Position numbers and translations under genes: made by a program. The notes beneath the pieces were generated by a model. The model worked only from the letters and a program-made list of their open reading frames with translations. It was not told the origin of the DNA and did not search any database. 5,295 bases of DNA, taken from NCBI GenBank assembly GCA_014381795.1, contig JACNKY010000380.1, forward strand, positions 1-5,295, read 5' to 3'. Shown piece after piece: positions 1 through 5,295 of this stretch (position 1 is its first letter; the number at the start of each line of letters is the position of its first letter). Source of the stretch: Pseudomonadota bacterium (GTDB lineage Bacteria > SAR324 > NAC60-12).

Positions 1-1
1 A

Positions 2-661
2 GTTGCGTTCGGCATGACAATCGGTGCGGTTCCGTCTAAACGTATCCCGGAAGTGGGGGACAGGATGACGGATCACTATGTACGTTCTCGTAAACAGGGT
101 GAAATAGTTTGCGATTTTATTGCACGAATCGGCAAAAAAGAGTTGCGATCACTGATTGAAAACCTGATGAAAAATGCTCCGACTTTTGAGGAAAATCCGG
201 ATTTCTATCGTGACTGGGGCGATCCCCGTGAATTTACGATGCTCGACCGTGGTATTGGAGAGTGTGCCGGAGAAGTGATTTCATCTTCACAATTCGATCT
301 GGCGGATGCTGAGCGGGAAGTCTTTGAAGCGCAGTTGGAACTGGAAAAGAAAAATTATGCAGAAGCTGACGCACTGGCTTATCGTAGCATGGTCGGCGCT
401 TCACGTGCTTTGGTTAAACAACAGTACTATGATATTCCCGAACCTCCGGAAATCGTAGTTGAAGAATTTACACACCGCTTTTTGGACACAGAGTTATTTT
501 ACGATAAATACGCAAAAGGTAAATTTGCACGCTATCTGCTGCAGCGGCATCAACAAGGACCGGTTCACGCTGATGCGGATTCTGTTCATCAACTGATAGA
601 TCAAGCACAGTTGTTCATTGACGCGGCCTATGCCTGCTACGCCCGTTGCGCCGTCGAATAA
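2..661 (+). CDS. Ferredoxin-type sulfite/nitrite reductase, C-terminal part with HEPN-like helical tail (5' truncated)
   Basis: The frame is open from the left edge (V-A-F-G before the first Met at 14), so this is the last 219 residues of a longer protein and the ATG at 14 is internal. The opening residues, with 'GAVPSKRIPEV' and 'FIARIGKKEL', resemble the end of the last siroheme/ferredoxin-half repeat of ferredoxin-dependent sulfite or nitrite reductases. These cytoplasmic enzymes carry siroheme plus a 4Fe-4S cluster and perform six-electron reduction of sulfite to sulfide or nitrite to ammonia. The cluster-binding cysteines would lie upstream and are not visible. A linker with 'GIGECAGEV' (about residues 85-93) follows, then a mostly helical segment (about 95-217) with 'AEREVFEAQLELEKKNYAEAD' -like helices and 'QAQLFIDAAYACY', which looks like a HEPN-type domain. 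Sulfite versus nitrite cannot be decided from this fragment. The family call comes from recalled similarity and is fairly secure; the HEPN call is less so. The downstream gene follows after 116 bases without a clear terminator, so co-transcription is likely. Confidence 0.75.
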   Translation, partial: VAFGMTIGAVPSKRIPEVGDRMTDHYVRSRKQGEIVCDFIARIGKKELRSLIENLMKNAPTFEENPDFYRDWGDPREFTMLDRGIGECAGEVISSSQFDLADAEREVFEAQLELEKKNYAEADALAYRSMVGASRALVKQQYYDIPEPPEIVVEEFTHRFLDTELFYDKYAKGKFARYLLQRHQQGPVHADADSVHQLIDQAQLFIDAAYACYARCAVE

Positions 662-767
662 ACTGTCTTATGAAGCATTGCCCAGGATTCCGCCTAATTC
701 AACAGGAATGCGGAAAAAACAGATGTTAATTCCCGGTGATTCTGTGCTTAAACAAACAACACTTTTT

Positions 768-771
768 GGAG
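768..771 (+). promoter_or_regulatory. Ribosome binding site that fixes the ATG start at 778
   Basis: GGAG lies 6 bases before the ATG at 778. The in-frame GTG at 736 has no purine-rich sequence in front of it, and the 14 residues it would add (rich in Cys, Asn, Phe and His) do not resemble the start of the related proteins. The start at 778 is therefore preferred. Confidence 0.65.
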
Positions 772-777
772 TATTTT

Positions 778-1323
778 ATGGAACTGCAACGACTCAGCGT
801 TAAATTACTCGCTGAAGAAACGAATATTAACGCAACTGAATTTGTGCCAGTCTTTCATTCGTGGATTCGTAATAAAAAACTGAAAGACCATTTAATGATT
901 GATGTGGCCGACTATAATCATGTTCCTGAAGGTCCCGGAACTTTATTGGTAACTCATGAGGGAAATTATTCTCTGGCAAGTGATGATGGAAAATTGTCTC
1001 TGCTTTATCAGCGTAAACGTTTTCAGGAGGGTACAATCTCAGTGCGACTGAATACCGCTTTGAAGGCTGTATTGAATGCTGCGGAATTTTTAGAACAGGA
1101 AGCGGAATTTAAGGGTCGGCTTAGTTTTGAGCGGAAACGTTTTTGGGTGATTTCAAATGACCGCCTTAATCTCCCGAATACTGAACAAGCCTTTGAGCAG
1201 CTTCGACCTGCTTTCGCCGAAATTGTAGAAGAATTTTTTGCTCATGATCATTTCAATCTCAGCCGTCATGGAGAAAGGAAAGAACCGCTGAGTATCCTCG
1301 TTGAGTCAAATGTTTTAAATTGA
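778..1323 (+). CDS. Conserved protein of unknown function, associated with sulfite/nitrite reductase
   Basis: A 181-residue protein starting 'MELQRLSVKL', preceded by GGAG at good spacing. I recognise the pattern as a conserved hypothetical family encoded next to ferredoxin-type sulfite/nitrite reductases in several bacterial phyla, but know no assigned function. Recognisable blocks are 'FVPVFHSWI' (residues 22-30), 'LMIDVADYNHV' (39-49), 'GPGTLLVTHEGNYSL' (52-66), 'GKLSLLYQRKR' (71-81) and 'VISNDRL' (124-130). No signal peptide, membrane helix, cysteine or metal-binding cluster is visible, so it is probably a soluble cytoplasmic protein of mixed alpha/beta character. The block around His60-Glu61-Gly62 is the most likely functional site, but that is a guess from conservation. 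Position behind the reductase suggests a role in its assembly, electron supply or regulation. A hairpin 35 bases past the stop probably ends the unit. Confidence 0.8.
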   Translation: MELQRLSVKLLAEETNINATEFVPVFHSWIRNKKLKDHLMIDVADYNHVPEGPGTLLVTHEGNYSLASDDGKLSLLYQRKRFQEGTISVRLNTALKAVLNAAEFLEQEAEFKGRLSFERKRFWVISNDRLNLPNTEQAFEQLRPAFAEIVEEFFAHDHFNLSRHGERKEPLSILVESNVLN

Positions 1324-1358
1324 CACCCCTCCAATCTTAAGCGCTTTGAAAGCACCTG

Positions 1359-1389
1359 TTTCCGGGATTTTTTCATCATATCCCGGAAA
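1359..1389 (+). terminator. Stem-loop, probable transcription terminator of the reductase unit
   Basis: TTTCCGGGAT (1359-1368) and ATCCCGGAAA (1380-1389) form a perfect 10-bp stem with an 11-base T-rich loop, 35 bases after the stop of the 181-aa gene. Position and stem strength fit a terminator, but only three T follow the stem, so classical intrinsic termination would be weak. It could instead be an mRNA-stabilising 3' hairpin. Confidence 0.45.
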
Positions 1390-1581
1390 TTTGCTGCAGT
1401 TATAAAAGAAGCCGCCTTAGAAAATTCACAGAATAAGTTCTTGCGTTTAGCATACAAAACGTTCCTGATTTTTGAAATCTTCCTTAATATTATTAGATTA
1501 CTTCTTTTTAAAAATGCGTGATGGTCAAAAAGGAGGTGTCTATTTGAGATTGTTTTATTAAAATTTTATGTAAAACTACTG

Positions 1582-1609
1582 GTGAAACAGTCTATTTTGT
1601 TGGTATAGT
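1582..1609 (+). promoter_or_regulatory. Candidate sigma-70-type promoter for cphBA
   Basis: GTGAAA (1582-1587) and TATAGT (1604-1609) are separated by 16 bases and match the -35 and -10 consensus at 4 and 5 of 6 positions. Transcription from about 1616 would leave a leader of roughly 60 bases before the cphB start. In DNA this AT-rich, chance matches are common, so this is a candidate only; TTTCAA (1617-1622) with TATTTT (1640-1645) is a poorer alternative. Confidence 0.35.
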
Positions 1610-1666
1610 AGGAACATTTCAAGTAACAAAATAATAATCTATTTTTAAAATAATGAATTTATTAAG

Positions 1667-1672
1667 AAAGGA
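1667..1672 (+). promoter_or_regulatory. Ribosome binding site supporting the GTG start of cphB
   Basis: AAAGGA ends 6 bases before the GTG at 1679. The frame has a TAA stop at 1646-1648 and no ATG or TTG between it and 1679, so GTG is the only sensible start that keeps the N-terminal strand 'GYIVPIGGAE' intact. Confidence 0.65.
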
Positions 1673-1678
1673 TGCTTA

Positions 1679-2497
1679 GTGTCTATCCATGGAGCGGAGG
1701 GCCTTCAACGCGGATATATCGTGCCGATCGGCGGTGCAGAGGAAAAACTAAAAAAACCGATAATCTTACAAAAGTTCGCTGAACTCTGCGGAGGCAAAAA
1801 CGCCCGGATTGCCATCATTCCTACAGCATCCAAACTCAAAGAAACAGGGCAACATTACATCGATATTTTCCGCGAACTCGGCGTTGATCATTGTACCAGA
1901 CTACCTATTGAAGAACGTGCGGACAGCGAACGCGAAGATTATCTGCGTGAGTTAAAAGAAGCGAATGGTATTTTTATTACAGGAGGAAATCAGTTGCGTC
2001 TTTCGACTATAATGGGTGGTACTTCTGTAGCACAGATGATACGCCGTAGAAACGCGGATGGAGTCCATTTTGCTGGAACCTCCGCAGGCGCAGCTTTTGT
2101 TCCGGAACACATGATAGCAGGTGGGAAAAACAGCCCTACTCCCCACGAGGGAGGTGTTACTTTTGCTCCCGGGCTTGGATTAACAAACCGGATAGTGGTA
2201 GATCAGCATTTCCGACAACGTGACCGTTTAGGACGTCTGCTGTCCGCGGTGGCCTACAATCCGTTTGTTTCCGGAATAGGCATTGACGAAAACACCGCCG
2301 CTTTTATTGATCCGGATGGAATGCTTGAGGTGATAGGTACAGGTTCAATTACTGTAGTTGATCCCAGCGAATTATCTCATTCTTCAATGGGTTCTAAAAG
2401 CAGGGGTACCCCCATCAATTTGACAAATTTACGATTACATCTTTTAAGCGCTGGTGCAAAATACGATATTAACACAAGACAGGTTTTTCTGGACTGA
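1679..2497 (+). CDS. cphB: Cyanophycinase
   Basis: A 272-residue cytoplasmic serine exopeptidase of the S51 family that degrades cyanophycin (multi-L-arginyl-poly-L-aspartate) into beta-Asp-Arg dipeptides. The length is typical of CphB. Visible features are the N-terminal 'GYIVPIGGAEEKL' (12-24), 'IAIIPTAS' (44-51), 'GIFITGGNQLRL' (97-108) and the nucleophile elbow 'GTSAGA' with Ser135. His177 in 'VVDQHFRQRDRLGRLL' and Glu204 in 'GIGIDENTA' complete the triad known from Synechocystis CphB (Ser132, His174, Glu201, as I recall). The substrate-contacting Gln, Asp and Arg residues also fall at a constant offset of three (Gln104, Asp175, Gln176, Arg181, Arg183, Arg186). This separates it from the related peptidase E. 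No signal peptide is present, so it acts on intracellular granules. Start is GTG, with AAAGGA six bases upstream. cphA follows after 165 bases on the same strand, so the pair can form an operon, with the degrading enzyme encoded first. Confidence 0.95.
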   Translation: MSIHGAEGLQRGYIVPIGGAEEKLKKPIILQKFAELCGGKNARIAIIPTASKLKETGQHYIDIFRELGVDHCTRLPIEERADSEREDYLRELKEANGIFITGGNQLRLSTIMGGTSVAQMIRRRNADGVHFAGTSAGAAFVPEHMIAGGKNSPTPHEGGVTFAPGLGLTNRIVVDQHFRQRDRLGRLLSAVAYNPFVSGIGIDENTAAFIDPDGMLEVIGTGSITVVDPSELSHSSMGSKSRGTPINLTNLRLHLLSAGAKYDINTRQVFLD

Positions 2498-2662
2498 GGC
2501 AGACTGACTCAAAACCATCACCGATGCATAGAGAACATGGAGAAGAAAAATAAATATCTTCCTCTATCTTATTAAGATTCTGTGCTATTATTTTTTTGTG
2601 CTTTTCGACTTTTTCCTAGATCATCTTTTCTGTCACTCTTCTTCTTAGCTCAATGAGGTTAC
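2498..2662 (+). promoter_or_regulatory. cphB-cphA spacer with weak extended -10 candidate
   Basis: This 165-base spacer has no clear terminator hairpin, so read-through from cphB into cphA is possible. It is pyrimidine-rich towards cphA. TGC followed by TATTAT (2583-2591) resembles an extended -10 element, but no good -35 lies at the right distance. A separate cphA promoter is possible but weakly supported. Confidence 0.25.
2655..2658 (+). promoter_or_regulatory. Ribosome binding site of cphA
   Basis: GAGG ends four bases before the ATG at 2663, on the short side. An in-frame TGA at 2654-2656 overlaps the site, so no longer N-terminus is possible, and the ATG gives the expected family start 'MKIISTNVYQGPN'. 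Confidence 0.65.
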
Positions 2663-5295
2663 ATGAAAATCATCTCCACCAATGTTTATCAAGGCCCTAA
2701 TCTGTATGCGCATTTTCCGGTAATCCGGCACGTGTTGGATTTAGGCATACTTGAAGAGTGGCCCTCCGCAAAAATTGGTCAGCCATTTGTCGATCAACTC
2801 GTCGAGACTCTGCCCGGACTTGAAGAACACGGTTGCTCATACCGTAAATCCGGAGGTTTCATCCGCAGGATGCGTGAAGACGAAGGCACCTGGATGGGGC
2901 ACATCATGGAGCACGTTGCCATTGAACTGCAATGCATTGCAGGTTCCGATGTGACTTTTGGACGTACACGGTCCACTGGAACACACGCTGAGTACAACAT
3001 GGTTTTCCAGTACATGCAGCGCGATGTAGGTCTAAAAGCCGCTGAGTTGGCGTTGACTCTACTACTGAATCTTCTGCCGGAAGAACTCAGCAAGCAAATC
3101 GAAACCGTGCCTTCTGCGGATTTTAATTTTGAAGAGGAACGTGACGCTTTCATCAGTTTTTCGCAACGTCATGAATTCGGTCCTAGCACAGGCTCCTTGG
3201 TCAATGCGGCAAAAGAACGTGATATCTCTTACCTGCGGCTCAACCGCTACAGTCTGGTTCAGTTTGGTCACGGAAAATATCAACGCAGAATTCAGGCAAC
3301 GATCACCAGTGAAACAAGGCAAATTGCGGTCGGCATTGCCGGTGACAAAGAAGAAACTCACACCATCCTCTATGATCTTGGACTGCCTACAACTACTCAG
3401 CAGATTGCCTATAATGAAGAAGAAGCACTCCAGCAGGCGCATAAAATCGGCTTCCCGGTGGTTCTCAAACCATTAGACGGCAACCACGGACGTGGAGTGT
3501 CGATCAATCTCACTAGTGATGAACAGGTAGTGGTAGCGTTTAATGAGGCTCAATCTCAAAGTACCAATAAAGCAACTATAGTTGAAAATTACGTGACGGG
3601 TCTTGACCATCGAATGTTGGTAGTAAATGGAGAATTGGTAGCGGTGTCCAAGCGTGTTCCGGGACATGTCGTGGGTGACGGTAAAAATACAATTGAGGAA
3701 CTTGTAGAAATAGTAAACAGTGATCCCCGCCGTGGAATTGGCCATGAAAAAGTACTAACCCGCCTCAAATTTGACGAACAGGCCGAGCGTCTGTTAAGTG
3801 AAACAGATAAAACCCATGAAACTGTGTTGGCCAAAGATGAAATTTTTTATCTTTGTGCAGCAGGAAATCTTTCGATGGGAGGAACCGCGATTGACATGAC
3901 TGATGTGGTTCACCCTGATAATCGTGAAATGGCGGTGCGAGCCATTAAGTCTATCGGACTGGATGTAGGCGGGGTTGATTTTCTGACAGACGACATCACT
4001 CAATCCTACAAGGATATCGGTGGGGCAATTGTTGAGGTGAATGCTGCACCGGGATTCCGGATGCATGTTGCTCCGAGTGAAGGCAAGCCGCGTGATGTTG
4101 CAGCCTCGGTGATGGATATGCTTTTTCCTCCCGGTACTCCAAGTCAAATTCCAATTGCCGGAATTACCGGAACGAACGGGAAGACAACAACTTCACGGAT
4201 GCTTTCTCATATCCTAAAAACCAGTGGACATATTGTCGGCATGACCTCAACAGACGGAGTTTATATCGACGGACACCTGACTGTAAAAGGTGACATGACC
4301 GGGCCTGTATCAGCGCAAATGGTGCTCCGTGATCCTTCAGTGGATGTGGCGGTAATGGAAGTCGCGCGAGGCGGCATGCTACGTACAGGAATTGGCTTTC
4401 GCAATTGTGATGTTGCCGCCTGCCTCAATGTCTCAGGTGATCATCTTGGACTTCGAGGAATAGATACTGTGGTGCAACTGGCACGTATTAAGCGGATTCT
4501 CATTGAAATTGCCACTGATACCGCTGTGCTCAACGCAGACGATAACCTTTGTCTGGAAATGGCAAATCACACAAAAGCAGAAAACATTTGTTACATCACA
4601 CTCGCAGACAATCATCCTCTGGTACGTGAACATATCCGCGCAGAAGGCAGAGCAGTTGTGCTGGAAAAAGGGCTCAATGGTGACATGATCACCATGTACG
4701 ACAAGGGCTCGCATATACCTCTGCTCTGGACACACTTGATCCCTGCTACTTTGGAAGGAAAAGCGGTTCACAACGTACAAAATGCAATGTTCGCCGCAGC
4801 ACTTGCTTACAGCATGGGGAAGCCGCTGGTTGACATCCGTCATGGGCTGCGCACCTTTAATACTACATTTTTCCAAGCACCGGGGCGCATGAATATTTTT
4901 GATGAATATCCCTTCAAAGTTATCCTGGATTATGCACACAATGCGGCTGCCTTTAAAGGCATGTGTCATCTCGTTTCACGTCTGGAAACTCATGGAAAAA
5001 ACATCTGTGTGATTTCCATGCCTGGAGACAGAAGAGATGAGGATGTTGTCGAGGTAGCAAAGATAGTCTCCGGAGTTTTTGATCATTTTATCTGTAAAGC
5101 AGATGATAATCGAAGGAAACGCGGCTACGATGAAATCCCACAAATGCTGCGGAAAATTCTGCTGGAAAACGGGGTCGCTGAAGAGAACATCGAAGTAATT
5201 GCTGACGAAGTTGAATCGATTCAACAGGGTCTCTCAATGGCTGAACCTGGAGATTTACTGATGATCTTTGGTGACAATGTGACACGTTGCTGGAA
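2663..5295 (+). CDS. cphA: Cyanophycin synthetase (3' truncated by the window edge)
   Basis: The frame is open from the ATG at 2663 to the right edge, 877 complete codons; the family is usually about 870-900 or slightly more, so only a short C-terminal piece should be missing. CphA is a cytoplasmic enzyme that extends cyanophycin by adding Asp to the backbone and Arg to its side chain, each with one ATP. Three parts are visible. The N-terminal domain (about 1-160) begins 'MKIISTNVYQGPN' and contains 'GHIMEHVAIELQ' with His80, Glu83 and His84. The ATP-grasp domain (about 220-485) has 'VVLKPLDGNHGRGV' with Lys269 and 'EVNAAPGFRMH' from Glu458; it performs the Asp-adding step. The Mur-ligase-like domain (about 495 to the end) has the P-loop 'GITGTNGKTTT' (500-510, Lys507), 'EVARGGMLR' (566-574), 'NVSGDHLGL' (589-597), 'APGRMN' (739-744) and 'DYAHNAAAF' (756-764); it performs the Arg-adding step. 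Both ATP sites look intact, which argues against the CphA2 type that uses dipeptides. The N-terminus differs from the cyanobacterial form, indicating a non-cyanobacterial branch. No frameshift or internal stop is seen. Confidence 0.95.
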   Translation, partial: MKIISTNVYQGPNLYAHFPVIRHVLDLGILEEWPSAKIGQPFVDQLVETLPGLEEHGCSYRKSGGFIRRMREDEGTWMGHIMEHVAIELQCIAGSDVTFGRTRSTGTHAEYNMVFQYMQRDVGLKAAELALTLLLNLLPEELSKQIETVPSADFNFEEERDAFISFSQRHEFGPSTGSLVNAAKERDISYLRLNRYSLVQFGHGKYQRRIQATITSETRQIAVGIAGDKEETHTILYDLGLPTTTQQIAYNEEEALQQAHKIGFPVVLKPLDGNHGRGVSINLTSDEQVVVAFNEAQSQSTNKATIVENYVTGLDHRMLVVNGELVAVSKRVPGHVVGDGKNTIEELVEIVNSDPRRGIGHEKVLTRLKFDEQAERLLSETDKTHETVLAKDEIFYLCAAGNLSMGGTAIDMTDVVHPDNREMAVRAIKSIGLDVGGVDFLTDDITQSYKDIGGAIVEVNAAPGFRMHVAPSEGKPRDVAASVMDMLFPPGTPSQIPIAGITGTNGKTTTSRMLSHILKTSGHIVGMTSTDGVYIDGHLTVKGDMTGPVSAQMVLRDPSVDVAVMEVARGGMLRTGIGFRNCDVAACLNVSGDHLGLRGIDTVVQLARIKRILIEIATDTAVLNADDNLCLEMANHTKAENICYITLADNHPLVREHIRAEGRAVVLEKGLNGDMITMYDKGSHIPLLWTHLIPATLEGKAVHNVQNAMFAAALAYSMGKPLVDIRHGLRTFNTTFFQAPGRMNIFDEYPFKVILDYAHNAAAFKGMCHLVSRLETHGKNICVISMPGDRRDEDVVEVAKIVSGVFDHFICKADDNRRKRGYDEIPQMLRKILLENGVAEENIEVIADEVESIQQGLSMAEPGDLLMIFGDNVTRCW

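Larger units (their letters stand above)
1324..1678. other. AT-rich intergenic region upstream of cphB
   Basis: This 355-base stretch holds no convincing gene: reading frames on both strands are short and lack related-looking protein sequence. It contains a perfect 10-bp inverted repeat (1359-1389), an isolated strong Shine-Dalgarno sequence (about 1529-1538) followed by only tiny reading frames, a candidate promoter (1582-1609), and a very A/T-rich run (about 1611-1664) directly before the cphB ribosome binding site. The regulation of the cyanophycin genes most likely resides here. Confidence 0.6.

Noticed and set aside
688..715. Hairpin TTCCGC/GCGGAA between the reductase and the next gene
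   Set aside because: Only six pairs with a 16-base loop and followed by A-rich rather than T-rich sequence on the + strand; not supported as a terminator.
736..777. Longer start (GTG at 736) for the 181-aa protein
   Set aside because: No ribosome binding site precedes it, while GGAG sits six bases before the ATG at 778, whose product starts in the expected way.
1570..1579. GTA...TAC palindrome as an NtcA-type nitrogen-control site before cphB
   Set aside because: The spacing is four bases rather than the eight of NtcA sites, and the organism is probably not a cyanobacterium.
2581..2602. Repeated TGTGCT around a T-run in the cphB-cphA spacer
   Set aside because: The two copies (2581-2586 and about 2597-2602) are direct, not inverted, so they form no stem; the match is short enough to be chance.
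2794..3442. Minus-strand open frames of 119 and 126 codons
   Set aside because: They overlap each other and the well-supported N-terminal part of cphA, with no recognisable protein pattern.
4433..4969. 178-codon open frame on the minus strand
   Set aside because: It lies inside cphA, opposite conserved Mur-ligase-like motifs, has a Cys/His-rich unpatterned product, and is a shadow of the real gene.

Overview
The window reads as an ordinary stretch of a Gram-negative-like bacterial chromosome with moderate GC. All four genes lie on the + strand. The ferredoxin-type sulfite/nitrite reductase with a helical HEPN-like tail, followed by a small conserved partner gene, and the cyanophycin genes of a non-cyanobacterial type recall Verrucomicrobiota/PVC-like or similar environmental bacteria. 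That placement rests on remembered protein families, not a search, and is tentative. I see no mobile element, tRNA, rRNA, CRISPR array or long repeat.

Left part (2-1323): the 3' end of a reductase gene of assimilatory sulfur (or nitrite) metabolism is followed after 116 bases by a 181-codon gene of unknown function. Similar genes are found beside this type of reductase. A perfect 10-bp inverted repeat (1359-1389) lies 35 bases downstream and probably marks the end of this transcription unit.

Middle (1324-1678): an AT-rich 355-base gap without a convincing gene. It holds the hairpin, an isolated and very strong Shine-Dalgarno sequence with only tiny reading frames behind it, and a candidate promoter for the next genes.

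Right part (1679-5295): cphB (cyanophycinase, complete, GTG start) and cphA (cyanophycin synthetase, complete at its 5' end and running off the right edge after about 877 codons). CphA polymerises Asp and Arg into multi-L-arginyl-poly-L-aspartate at the expense of ATP, and CphB cuts that polymer into beta-Asp-Arg dipeptides. The pair therefore builds and mobilises an intracellular nitrogen and carbon reserve. All active-site signatures I looked for are intact in both proteins, including the HxxEH motif of the N-terminal domain of CphA that is tied to making its own primers. The isoaspartyl dipeptidase that would finish degradation is not in the window.

No clearly new system is visible. The most open questions are the function of the 181-aa reductase-linked protein, the role of the HEPN-like tail on the reductase, and the control region upstream of cphB.
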